Source of the DNA: CBDCFT01 sp965216365
Lineage (GTDB): Bacteria; Pseudomonadota; Gammaproteobacteria; Arenicellales; CBDCFT01
Assembly (NCBI GenBank): GCA_965216365.1
Contig: CBDCFT010000055.1
Location: 62,001-126,000 of the forward strand
Direction: 5' to 3'
DNA length: 64,000 bases
Shown here in pieces: positions 9,345 through 17,536 of this stretch. Under the pieces are notes generated by a model, which was not told the DNA's origin, did no database searches, and saw only the letters and a program-made list of their open reading frames with translations. Position 1 is the first letter of the stretch, and each line of letters begins with the position of its first letter. The translations under genes were made by a program, and so were the position numbers.

Positions 9345-9992
9345 TTACGTAACAACACCATCTGCGGATTTACGCTTGCTCACTGTAAATAATCCGATTA
9401 ACGCAGAAAGGAATAGAAATGCAGCCGGTGGCAAGGGCACTGCTGATATATCGCCGCCTAAATCAATACCTGCCAATTTTTTCTCGCCCCACTGAGTATA
9501 CCCAACGATTTGCCCCCAGTAGGCAAACAGTCCGTCTGATCCATCAAATGTAAATCCATTAGCAGGACCCACATCAATCATGTCAGAAAAACTAATATAA
9601 CCGGAATGGCTTCCTAGAGACCATTCTAAGTGACCGGAACCATTTGAATTCAGATCCCCACTTGTAATCGACATCGTGTAATCTGATCTGCCGCCCAGTC
9701 CCGTCAAAGCGATATCACCAGAAATTCCACTAATTTGACCTGAACCATCATAGTCACCAGACAAAGTGCCATCTAGCGAATACCACAGGTAACCAGACAT
9801 TGGACCCCATTCTTGGCCATGGATGTAGCTATACCTAAACCCGCTATCGCTACCCATCTGTATGTCAAGATTCACCATCGCGGCATTAGCTGCGGCAGTG
9901 GACAGTACTAACAAAACTGACGCAACAACAGCTTTTACAAAAATCTGCAATTTACTGGCACAAGGCATGCGCCAAAAGTGATACTTACCCAT
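9345..9992 (-). CDS. VPLPA-CTERM sorting-signal protein (exosortase substrate)
   Basis: The 215-residue protein has an N-terminal signal peptide (about 1-38, ending in AANA) and a Gly/Ser/Tyr-rich, probably beta-rich secreted body. A C-terminal sorting tail starts at residue 185: VPLPPAAFLF, a hydrophobic helix, then the basic cluster SKRK. This is the VPLPA-CTERM variant of PEP-CTERM signals, recognised and cleaved by an exosortase so that the protein is moved to the cell surface or matrix. No exosortase gene is in the window, so the enzyme must lie elsewhere. A strong GGGGGA-type ribosome binding site precedes the ATG. Its place beside the EPS locus fits a matrix protein. Confidence 0.85.
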   Translation of the reverse strand: MGKYHFWRMPCASKLQIFVKAVVASVLLVLSTAAANAAMVNLDIQMGSDSGFRYSYIHGQEWGPMSGYLWYSLDGTLSGDYDGSGQISGISGDIALTGLGGRSDYTMSITSGDLNSNGSGHLEWSLGSHSGYISFSDMIDVGPANGFTFDGSDGLFAYWGQIVGYTQWGEKKLAGIDLGGDISAVPLPPAAFLFLSALIGLFTVSKRKSADGVVT

Positions 9993-10480
9993 GAATTGGT
10001 TCCCCCAAGTTCAAACTGTCAAATTGAAACGAACATCGGCAATCATTGCCTTTAGCCCCAGTTATGCTTCATGCATGTATGTGTAACGCGTTTCAAAAGC
10101 GAAAAAGATACCAAACAATGTAACCATATGGTTTTGTTCCGATTTAGCTAAAAATCAGCCAACGGTTGCATCAATAATGTTTCAAATTGTTAACACCTTG
10201 CAGTTATTATCGCGTTGAGAAACAACCCGACATCAATACAAATATGTTAGTAGGATTCGAACTAGAATGGCATGTGTTTCAAAAATGTTACAACACAAGT
10301 CTGTTTGCACATCGCACATCAGCTAAAATACCTCTCGCAAATTGGTAAACTGGGTTTGGTCAAAACCATCAATCTCGATTAACGACTGGTTTCTAATTAC
10401 TCGTGAGCATAAAATACTTATAAAACAGGTGTTTATTATTCGCCTGGCCTACATACAATAATCGGAGCCTTAAATTTGCT
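9993..10480. promoter_or_regulatory. Divergent control region between the VPLPA-CTERM gene and the EPS operon
   Basis: These 488 AT-rich bases separate two divergent transcription units. They contain several GTTTCAAA-type elements: one at about 10089, one at 10178-10195 that is roughly palindromic (TGTTTCAAATTGTTAACA), and the best match to the copy before the activator gene at 10273-10292. I searched by eye for the sigma-54 pattern (GG and GC ten bases apart) on both strands and found no convincing site, so the promoter type is open. Confidence 0.5.
10273..10292 (+). promoter_or_regulatory. Candidate operator, copy 2, upstream of the EPS operon
   Basis: The 20-base sequence TGTGTTTCAAAAATGTTACA repeats the element found before the VpsR-like gene, with two mismatches. 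It lies about 190 bases before the first EPS gene and about 280 bases before the VPLPA-CTERM gene, so it could serve either or both. Confidence 0.4.
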
Positions 10481-11053
10481 ATGAAGCTAAAGCGACCTGC
10501 TTTATTTTTTTCGTCACTACTATGTATTTCCTGTTTTTTACCAACCGCAAGCGCCCAACAAGAAGGTAACGCCTATATTATCCAGGCGGGCGATGTGTTG
10601 GAGATTTCGGTATGGCGAGAAGCCGATCTAACACGAGAAGTTTTGGTGCGCCCTGACGGTGGCATGTCGTTTCCGTTGGTTGGGAATATTCTTGCTACCG
10701 ATAAGTCAGTAACCGATATTCAACAAGAGATTGCTGAACGACTTGCTACCTATATTCCCGAACCTGTCGTAACTGTTTCGGTAAAGGAAATAAAGGGGAA
10801 CTCTATTTACGTTATCGGTCAGGTCAACCTACCTGGAGAATATGTGGCGACCCGCCGGATGGATGTCATGCAAGCACTGAGCCTTGCCGGTGGCATGACA
10901 GCGTATGCATCCGGAAATAAAATAAAAATTTTGCGCCGGGATAACGACTCTAAGCAGATAGCCATAAGATTTCGCTACGATGATGTTGCAAAAGGCGAAA
11001 ATTTAGAGCAGAATATAGTGTTGCAAGGGGGGGACGTGGTGGTTGTTCCATGA
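10481..11053 (+). CDS. XrtA-type polysaccharide export protein (Wza/BexD-like)
   Basis: The 190-residue protein has a signal peptide (about 1-25, ending in ASA before QQEG). A poly_export domain follows, starting YIIQAGDVLEISVWRE and continuing VRPDGGMSFPLVGN, and then a SLBB-like segment (IYVIGQVNLPGEY, VMQALSLAGG). Proteins of this kind form or gate the periplasmic to outer-membrane channel for EPS. The length fits the short exosortase-linked subfamily rather than the 380-residue Wza. Cysteines occur inside the hydrophobic core (LLCISC) but no clean lipobox is placed at its end, so lipid anchoring is uncertain. It opens the plus-strand EPS operon; the next gene begins within 10 bases. Confidence 0.9.
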   Translation: MKLKRPALFFSSLLCISCFLPTASAQQEGNAYIIQAGDVLEISVWREADLTREVLVRPDGGMSFPLVGNILATDKSVTDIQQEIAERLATYIPEPVVTVSVKEIKGNSIYVIGQVNLPGEYVATRRMDVMQALSLAGGMTAYASGNKIKILRRDNDSKQIAIRFRYDDVAKGENLEQNIVLQGGDVVVVP

Positions 11054-11062
11054 GTCAGGAAC

Positions 11063-12466
11063 ATGTTCATGCCACTCCCGAAGTTTCGCTTTTTAGATAA
11101 GGATTGTCGAGGGGAAAGCAAAGTGGGGAAAATTTCAAATTCTAGCATGTACTGCGAGCGAGGGGGTTCTTCGCTTAGCTATCTCGTTGCTTGTAAAAAC
11201 AAAAATACTGGGCAAGTCGTTACTTCTATTATGTGTCTAGCGCTTGCCTTTGGCATGAATAGTTCTTGGGCTCGAGAATGGTACTACGAATCATCAATCG
11301 CCATCACCGCCGAATACGATGACAATATTCAACTTGTGTCGGATCAGGAGGCGGATGACATTGGATTAATCGAGGGACTCGTGGAAGAACCCATTGAAGA
11401 AGCAACGGGAATTTTCATTGTACCAACGATTACCATTGGCACCGGAACGCCTCGAAGTTCCGTCGAGTTTAACTTAGGCGCGGACGTAAATCGCTACTCG
11501 GAAGATGAACTCGATAATGATGGATTTTCAGTCGGTTTTTTGTCGTCAAGACTAACCGAAAAGTCCGTCTTAGGACTCGAATTGAGTTTTGATCGGGACA
11601 CGAGTCTGACCACCGAGGATTTCGAAGACGCTGTATTCGTTAGGGAAGTCCTACGCAGAGAATCAGCGACTGCTACTCCATCAATCTCATACCAAATCAA
11701 TGAAGCAAACACGTTTGATGCCGAACTTGAATATAGTGATGTCACTTACGATGATCGCGAATTGGCTGGCCCTTTTGATTTTCGCACGATATCCTTTGCA
11801 CCAACATTCACCCACATTGTAAACGAACGTACAAATTGGTTTATAGCGGGTGATCTATCTACTTTCGAGTCACCGGAGAATGATGATACGGAAACCGATG
11901 ATTTAAGTCTTAGTGTCGGTATTGGGCGTCAATTGTCGCCGTCATCAAACGGACAATTTTCCGTTGGTCGCCAAGAGTCCGATAGCGAGGTGACTCGCGA
12001 TGGGGTCCGGATAACTAGCAGTGACGATGGTGCTATTTATAGCGCTGGACTTAGCTGGGTATTGCCCCTAACTACTGCTTCAGTCGAGTTGTCGCGAAGT
12101 TTGGATTCAACAGGATTTGGAAGTCGTAGCGAACGCACTGGGTTGACCTTTGGTGTCAGTCGCGCACTTTCTGAAACCAAGCGAATATTTTTGGATATAT
12201 CAGCGAGCGATGATTCATTTATTTCGGTCGATGACGACGAAATCCCTGATCGAAAATCTATCAGTTTGGAACCGGGTTTTACTTGGGAACTAACAACGAA
12301 CTGGGAGTTCGAAACTTCTTACACGTATCGAAAATTGGAATTTGATGCGGTTGAAGTGGAGCCGCTTGATGATGATATTGGGCTAACGACGATTCCAGGT
12401 GAAGAAGCAACGTCAAACTCGGTGCGCGCGACGGTTCGATATCGTTTGCCACGAAAACCGTTTTGA
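11063..12466 (+). CDS. EPS-system outer-membrane beta-barrel protein
   Basis: The product is up to 467 residues. After a signal-like hydrophobic stretch ending in NSSWA it continues with alternating amphipathic strands rich in acidic and aromatic residues (WYYESSIAITAEYDDNIQL, then many repeats of about ten residues). It ends in a strand closing with YRLPRKPF. This is the pattern of the barrel protein that accompanies exosortase-type EPS systems, probably the outer-membrane exit pore. The first ATG (11063) gives an unusually long N-terminus; a GTG at 11123 preceded by GAGGGG at good spacing is a better start and still retains the signal sequence. It lies between the export protein and the chain-length gene, as in related loci. 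Confidence 0.8.
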   Translation: MFMPLPKFRFLDKDCRGESKVGKISNSSMYCERGGSSLSYLVACKNKNTGQVVTSIMCLALAFGMNSSWAREWYYESSIAITAEYDDNIQLVSDQEADDIGLIEGLVEEPIEEATGIFIVPTITIGTGTPRSSVEFNLGADVNRYSEDELDNDGFSVGFLSSRLTEKSVLGLELSFDRDTSLTTEDFEDAVFVREVLRRESATATPSISYQINEANTFDAELEYSDVTYDDRELAGPFDFRTISFAPTFTHIVNERTNWFIAGDLSTFESPENDDTETDDLSLSVGIGRQLSPSSNGQFSVGRQESDSEVTRDGVRITSSDDGAIYSAGLSWVLPLTTASVELSRSLDSTGFGSRSERTGLTFGVSRALSETKRIFLDISASDDSFISVDDDEIPDRKSISLEPGFTWELTTNWEFETSYTYRKLEFDAVEVEPLDDDIGLTTIPGEEATSNSVRATVRYRLPRKPF

Positions 12467-12525
12467 TGAGAAGTCGTTAGATACAACATCGATAAACTTA
12501 ATGCGAATGTACATACTGCTAGATC

Positions 12526-14322
12526 ATGGATGACGAAGAGTTTGGTGGCAAATCACTAAGCGATTATCTTGACGCGTTAAAACGCCGCAAGTTAGCGTTT
12601 TTAATTCCTGTTGTCATAATTTCTATCGCGAGCTTACTTGTGGCCTACAAACTACCAGCGGTTTATCGATCAACAGGTACAATTTTAATTGAACAACAGG
12701 AAATTCCACAGGAGTGGGTCAACACCACTGTTACCAGCTTTGCGGATCAACGTATTGAGCTTATTAGCCAGCGTGTTCTCACAACCGAAAATCTGACCCG
12801 TATCATCGAGAAGTTTGGACTGTACACAGAAGAACGTAAGACTCAAACCATTGAGTCTATTACACGAAGAATGCGGGAGGATTTCAATGTAAGGATGATT
12901 AGTGCTGACAGGAGCGATCGTAGATCTCGAAGATCGAACCAAGCCACAATCGCCTTTACTATATCCTTTGACAGCCGTTCCCCGCAAACAGCCCAAAAAG
13001 TGGCTAATGAACTGGTATCGTTATATCTAGAAGAAAATTTAAAAACCCGGTCACAAGCTGTTGAGGACACCGCACGATTCCTTACGCAAGAAGCGAACAA
13101 ACTTGGGGATCAATTAGCAGAACTTGAATCTAAAATTGCGGTGTTTAAAGAACAAAATAGTGGGCTACTCCCTGAAGACCATGCCGCAAACATCCAACGA
13201 CGCAATCGCACTGAAGAGCAAATCCTTGAATCGGACAGACGTATTCAATCGCTGGAAGAGCGAAAAATATACCTCGATACCGCTTTGGCGCAAATCTCAC
13301 CTTACGCGCAAACTGTAACAACTAGCAGTGTTGAGACCCTCTCACCAGAAGCGAAACTACGATCCTTAGAAAGCCAATATCTCAGCATGAAGGCGTTATA
13401 TGGCGACGCTCATCCGGATATTATTCGCGTACAAAAAGAAATAAATGCCTTGCGCGCCGAAACAGGGGCTGTAGGCAGCACGTCAATATTGACAAGTCAA
13501 CTTTCCAACCTACAAAACCGATTAGGCGTAGCACGAGAAAGGTACTCGGAAGAGCATCCTGATGTAAAACGGTTAAAGCGAGAGATCCTAACCGTCGAAC
13601 AACAACTGGCAACCGCATCAAAATCGCCCGGAACATCTGGTTCTGCCGTTACCACTGCTATTAGTAATCCCGCATATATTGAACTTAGAGCTGAGAAAGA
13701 CTCAATCGCGAGAGAGCTTCTTTCTCTTGCAAATCATCGCCAGCAACTGACAGCAAAACTAAGAGCGATAGAGGATAAGATTCTCGAAGCACCGCATGTG
13801 GAACGACAACAACGTGCGTTAATTCGCGACCACGAAAATATGCTGGCGAAATATCATGAACTCAGGGCAAAGCAAAGCAATGCCCGCCTGGCAGAGGCAT
13901 TGGAAGAAGATCAGAAAGGCGAGCGATTTACACTAATTGAACCACCACGTGTACCAAAAAACCCGATAAAGCCCGACCGTAAAAAGCTTGCAGCTACGGG
14001 AACAATGTTTTCTTTTGCTGGTGGCATTGGTTTAGTTATCTTACTGGAAATGATTCAGAATGCGATACGGGGTCCACGCGCCGTGGCTGCGATAACCCAT
14101 GCAATGCCATTAACTGTAGTTCCTTATATACAAAGTGCAGCCGAAATACGCAAGAGAAAAACGAGAAGATGGGTTACGGTGCTTATCCTAAGCATATTGA
14201 CTTTGCTCTCGATTGTGCTGATTCATTTTTTGATAATGCCCCTCGATGTACTCTGGTTTTCGGTAATGCGTAAGATAGAGGAGTTTGATTTACGTGCACG
14301 AATATCTGGATTACTGGGTTAG
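12526..14322 (+). CDS. XrtA-type polysaccharide chain-length determinant (Wzz family)
   Basis: The 598-residue inner-membrane protein has an N-terminal Wzz domain with membrane helix at about 26-44 and a long periplasmic coiled-coil region (about 180-470, rich in E, Q, L and R). The Pro-rich motif PRVPKNPIKPDRKK comes just before a second membrane helix near 495, and a third hydrophobic segment lies at about 550-570. Proteins of this type set polymer length and activate the partner kinase. It lacks a fused kinase domain; the kinase is encoded 8 bases downstream, an arrangement common in these loci. Confidence 0.92.
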   Translation: MDDEEFGGKSLSDYLDALKRRKLAFLIPVVIISIASLLVAYKLPAVYRSTGTILIEQQEIPQEWVNTTVTSFADQRIELISQRVLTTENLTRIIEKFGLYTEERKTQTIESITRRMREDFNVRMISADRSDRRSRRSNQATIAFTISFDSRSPQTAQKVANELVSLYLEENLKTRSQAVEDTARFLTQEANKLGDQLAELESKIAVFKEQNSGLLPEDHAANIQRRNRTEEQILESDRRIQSLEERKIYLDTALAQISPYAQTVTTSSVETLSPEAKLRSLESQYLSMKALYGDAHPDIIRVQKEINALRAETGAVGSTSILTSQLSNLQNRLGVARERYSEEHPDVKRLKREILTVEQQLATASKSPGTSGSAVTTAISNPAYIELRAEKDSIARELLSLANHRQQLTAKLRAIEDKILEAPHVERQQRALIRDHENMLAKYHELRAKQSNARLAEALEEDQKGERFTLIEPPRVPKNPIKPDRKKLAATGTMFSFAGGIGLVILLEMIQNAIRGPRAVAAITHAMPLTVVPYIQSAAEIRKRKTRRWVTVLILSILTLLSIVLIHFLIMPLDVLWFSVMRKIEEFDLRARISGLLG

Positions 14323-14330
14323 CAAACTAC

Positions 14331-15131
14331 ATGGAAAGAATAAAACAAGCCCTGGAACTAGCGCGAGCGGAACGCCGTCATAGTGGAAACCCGCAACGTG
14401 TTGTAGCGCACCCGACATTCGAAACTGAAGCGATAGTCGATCCGGGAATTCGCCAAGTTGAGGTCACCTGGAACACACTGCGGGAAACGCGAATTATTCA
14501 CCCAAACGAGAATCGAGAGTGGATTGAAAGCTATCGGGTTCTGCGCACTCAGGTTTTGCATCGGATGAATGAAAAGGGATTTCACTCTATTGCCGTTACC
14601 AGTGCTAACCCGGGCGAGGGCAAGACTATTACTTCGATCAATTTATCCATCGCGCTTGCCACCCAGGGAAACCTGCAGATTATTTTGGTTGATGCAGACC
14701 TGCGCCGCCCGTCGGTTCATCGTTATCTTGAAGACAATCCTTCATACGGTCTTTCGGACTATCTGATGGGTGAAATCCCGCTTGAAGAAGCGTTGATTAA
14801 CCCAGTGGACATTGATAATCTATTGATACTTCCCAGCGGTGAAACACGTATTGATTCCGTCGAGCTGCTGGACTCGTCACGTATGACCCGATTAATTGAA
14901 TCGCTCAAGAAACAATACATTGATTCAATAATCGTATTCGACGTACCACCGGTTCTTTTTGCCGGCGATGCAGTCGCGCTGTCACGACATATTGATTGCA
15001 TGCTGGTTGTCGTAGAAGATGGCCGGACGCGCCCGGATGAGCTCAAACGGGTTTGGGAATTACTTGAGGGCAAGAATATAGTAGGGACTATTTTGAATAA
15101 ATCTCAACGGAAAAATATGACTTACTATTAG
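14331..15131 (+). CDS. BY-kinase/CpsD-like ATPase of the EPS system
   Basis: This 266-residue cytoplasmic P-loop protein has Walker A SANPGEGKT (91-99), Walker A' IILVDADLRRPSVH (117-130) and Walker B SIIVFDVPP (199-207), the three signatures of bacterial tyrosine kinases of the CpsD/CapB and exosortase-linked groups. It partners with the membrane protein encoded just upstream. The usual C-terminal tyrosine cluster is reduced to two residues: the protein ends in KNMTYY. Autophosphorylation may therefore be limited to this terminal pair, or the protein may work mainly as an ATPase switch. Confidence 0.92.
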   Translation: MERIKQALELARAERRHSGNPQRVVAHPTFETEAIVDPGIRQVEVTWNTLRETRIIHPNENREWIESYRVLRTQVLHRMNEKGFHSIAVTSANPGEGKTITSINLSIALATQGNLQIILVDADLRRPSVHRYLEDNPSYGLSDYLMGEIPLEEALINPVDIDNLLILPSGETRIDSVELLDSSRMTRLIESLKKQYIDSIIVFDVPPVLFAGDAVALSRHIDCMLVVVEDGRTRPDELKRVWELLEGKNIVGTILNKSQRKNMTYY

Positions 15132-15183
15132 TTTTATTTTTAACTAACACGTTACAAACAACAGGGTAAATTTTGGGGGCACC

Positions 15184-16233
15184 ATGAAACCATCTATTAA
15201 TATTTTTATTTCGTTAGTTGCATTATTGACCGCAGTCGTTGGTCAGGCGCAAACTGACAACCCGGACGGCATCGGTGTTGTAACCGGTTCGTCGACGGGT
15301 ACATACATAAAATTTGGTCTGGATATGGCTACTGCCGCTAAAAGCGAGCAGCTGAACTTGATTGTAAAAGAGTCTGAAGGCTCACTAGCAAATATTCGAC
15401 GTCTTGTAAGCAAAGAAAACGCTGCTCTTGGGATCGTACAGTCGGATGTGCTTGGGTTTCTAACGCGCTCACAGGATAAAAATATGCAACGCGTAGCCAA
15501 CCGCTTGCGATTAGTTTTTCCCTTCTACAATGAGGAAGTTCATCTTTACGCGAATAGAGAAATTCAGACATTCGCAGATCTACAAGGCAAACGAGTCGTC
15601 GTTGGTACTAAAGGCAGTGGTAACTGGCTCACCTCGACAAATTTACTCCACTTAATGGGCGTGGAGGCCGGCGAGCAATTAAATATTGATCCCGCGGCCG
15701 GCGCAACAGCAGTACTCACAGGAAAGGCAGATGCTATGTTTTATGTTGCCGGTAAACCCGTGAAGTTATTTTCCAATATTGAACAGCTTAAGAACAACCC
15801 CAAATACGAAGAACTCGTCAAGCAGGTTCATATGGTGCCGCTGAACGACGAAAAGATGTTGGGTGAATATGCTAGTGCGGAACTAACACCATCTGATTAT
15901 AACTGGATGAACGAAACAGTACCGACTATCGCAGTAAAAGCCGTGCTGGTTAGTTTCGATTTTTCTTATAAAGACAGCCCTTACTACAAAACGCGTTGCG
16001 GGCAACTAAAAAGATTAGGCAACGCAATATACTCCTCGATTAACGAGTTACGTGATTCAGGCCATCCAAAATGGAATGAAGTTAATTTGGATGAGGAGAT
16101 AGGCCTGTGGAAACGCGACAAGTGCTCCGCAGTGAGTGTCACCGCACGAAATAGCAGCTCTCAAACCACTGCAAACGATGATTTCCTGACCAAAGAGCTT
16201 GAAAAATGCATTCGTACCGGCACTTGTCAGTGA
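15184..16233 (+). CDS. TAXI-family TRAP-type periplasmic binding protein
   Basis: The 349-residue protein has a signal peptide (about 1-22, ending in GQAQ). Its body follows the TAXI family pattern: GVVTGSSTGTYIKFG, SEGSLANIRRL, ALGIVQSDVLGF, then LQGKRVVVGTKGSGN and GKADAMFYVAGKP. TAXI proteins bind small organic acids, often glutamate or dicarboxylates, and usually feed a fused TRAP permease. No permease is encoded nearby, so here it may serve as a sensor or as a binding subunit for another machine. A GGGGGC ribosome binding site precedes the ATG. Its place inside an EPS operon, between the kinase and the XrtA-associated ATPase, is uncommon. Confidence 0.85.
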   Translation: MKPSINIFISLVALLTAVVGQAQTDNPDGIGVVTGSSTGTYIKFGLDMATAAKSEQLNLIVKESEGSLANIRRLVSKENAALGIVQSDVLGFLTRSQDKNMQRVANRLRLVFPFYNEEVHLYANREIQTFADLQGKRVVVGTKGSGNWLTSTNLLHLMGVEAGEQLNIDPAAGATAVLTGKADAMFYVAGKPVKLFSNIEQLKNNPKYEELVKQVHMVPLNDEKMLGEYASAELTPSDYNWMNETVPTIAVKAVLVSFDFSYKDSPYYKTRCGQLKRLGNAIYSSINELRDSGHPKWNEVNLDEEIGLWKRDKCSAVSVTARNSSSQTTANDDFLTKELEKCIRTGTCQ

Positions 16234-16291
16234 TACCATGGTGAACTAAATAAATCACCTGGGACAAGGAATCCCGTTTAGGATAGCGCGT

Positions 16292-17296
16292 ATGTACGAA
16301 TCGCACTTCGGCTTTGACGAACGGCCTTTTTCGTTGCTGCCAGATGCTAGCTTTTTGTATCTTACAAAAAAGCACAATCTGGCGTTAACGATGTTGCAAT
16401 ACGGTCTCGATAGTCAGGCTCCGATTTCCGTGGTTACCGGCAACATCGGCTGCGGCAAGACCACCTTGCTGCGAAAGTTAATGGATGAGGTCGCCGAAGA
16501 CGTTACCATTGGATTGATAACCAACACTCACAGCTCGTTCGGTGAGTTGTTGCAGTGGGTCCTGCTTGCGTTTGGCCTGGACTATCGTGATAAATCAAAA
16601 GTCGAACGCTACGAAATCCTTGTTGACTTCATCATCGAGGAATACGCCAAGGGCAAACACACGGTGTTAATCGTGGATGAAGCGCAAAACATGGACATGA
16701 GCACGCTGGAAGAACTGCGCATGCTATCAAACATTAATGTTGACAAGCATCAGGTTTTGCAACTCGTTTTAGTGGGTCAACCTGAGTTGCGTAGCATGTT
16801 GCGCCAGCCTGAGTTGCGCCAATTTGCTCAGCGAATTTCGGTTGACTACCACATTCGCCCGTTGGATGTAACAGAAACGGTGGAATACATCAGGCATAGA
16901 GTGAGAGTGGCGGGTGGTGATGAGGATATTTTTCACGCCGACTCGTTCCCCCTGATTCAAGAACACACAAGTGGTGTTCCACGTTTAATCAATATTCTTT
17001 GTGATACTGCCCTGGTATATGCTTTCGGTGCTCAACAAGAAAAAGTTGATGCAAGAATTATTCGTGAAGTGGTCAAAGACAGAGGCAGCGCTGTGTACTT
17101 CGATGACGCTGATACGTACGGATACCTGCAGGGAAAGCAAATTAAACCTGCGTTACGTGTGGTCCATCAAAACAAACAACAAAGCTCGGAAAACTCCGAT
17201 GCAACACAAATCAAACAGGCGCTGAGTGAAATCGAAAGTTTGTTGAAAACACATTTGGATCAGCAACCGGAACAAGAGGCCGAAACAAAAAAATAG
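16292..17296 (+). CDS. XrtA-associated AAA ATPase (ExeA/GspA-like)
   Basis: The 334-residue protein opens with YESHFGFDERPFSLLPD, the typical start of this ATPase group. Walker A is TGNIGCGKTT (49-58), Walker B TVLIVDEAQNM (124-134), and the body matches the AAA_22/ExeA type. The C-terminal part (about 285-334) is polar and low in complexity. It is one of the most constant members of exosortase-A EPS loci; its exact job is unknown but assembly or gating of the export complex is assumed. It lies 58 bases after the TAXI gene and is probably cotranscribed. Confidence 0.93.
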   Translation: MYESHFGFDERPFSLLPDASFLYLTKKHNLALTMLQYGLDSQAPISVVTGNIGCGKTTLLRKLMDEVAEDVTIGLITNTHSSFGELLQWVLLAFGLDYRDKSKVERYEILVDFIIEEYAKGKHTVLIVDEAQNMDMSTLEELRMLSNINVDKHQVLQLVLVGQPELRSMLRQPELRQFAQRISVDYHIRPLDVTETVEYIRHRVRVAGGDEDIFHADSFPLIQEHTSGVPRLINILCDTALVYAFGAQQEKVDARIIREVVKDRGSAVYFDDADTYGYLQGKQIKPALRVVHQNKQQSSENSDATQIKQALSEIESLLKTHLDQQPEQEAETKK

Positions 17297-17536
17297 CGAC
17301 TATATATGTTTTTTTGGGGGGGCATAACTCATAGGGCAGAGAGGCAATGAAAGATAAGAATATTAAATGTGCAAGATCTGGGGTGACCGGACTAGCGACT
17401 TACGTCGAATCCGTGTTAAAACTTTGATAAAGAATTATACTTGATTACGTAAGGATTGACTCATACGGTAGCAACTCGTTGCAATCGTATTTGAGCCACA
17501 CGTTGTTGGTATGTCGGGAAACTTGGGGTAAAAACA
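17297..17536 (+). other. Spacer with a possible 26-codon small gene
   Basis: The 240-base gap contains a run of T followed by seven G at about 17309-17322. It also holds a short open frame, 17347-17427 (26 residues, starting MKDKNIKC), preceded by an AGAGGC that could act as a ribosome binding site. I cannot tell whether it is translated. No terminator is visible. Confidence 0.25.

Noticed and set aside
9993..10480. A sigma-54 promoter before the EPS operon or the VPLPA-CTERM gene
   Set aside because: No GG and GC pair at ten-base spacing with flanking consensus was found on either strand by eye.
15184..16233. The TAXI protein as a phosphate or phosphonate binding protein
   Set aside because: The wording GSSTGTYIKFG and the overall motif order fit the TAXI family better than PstS or PhnD.
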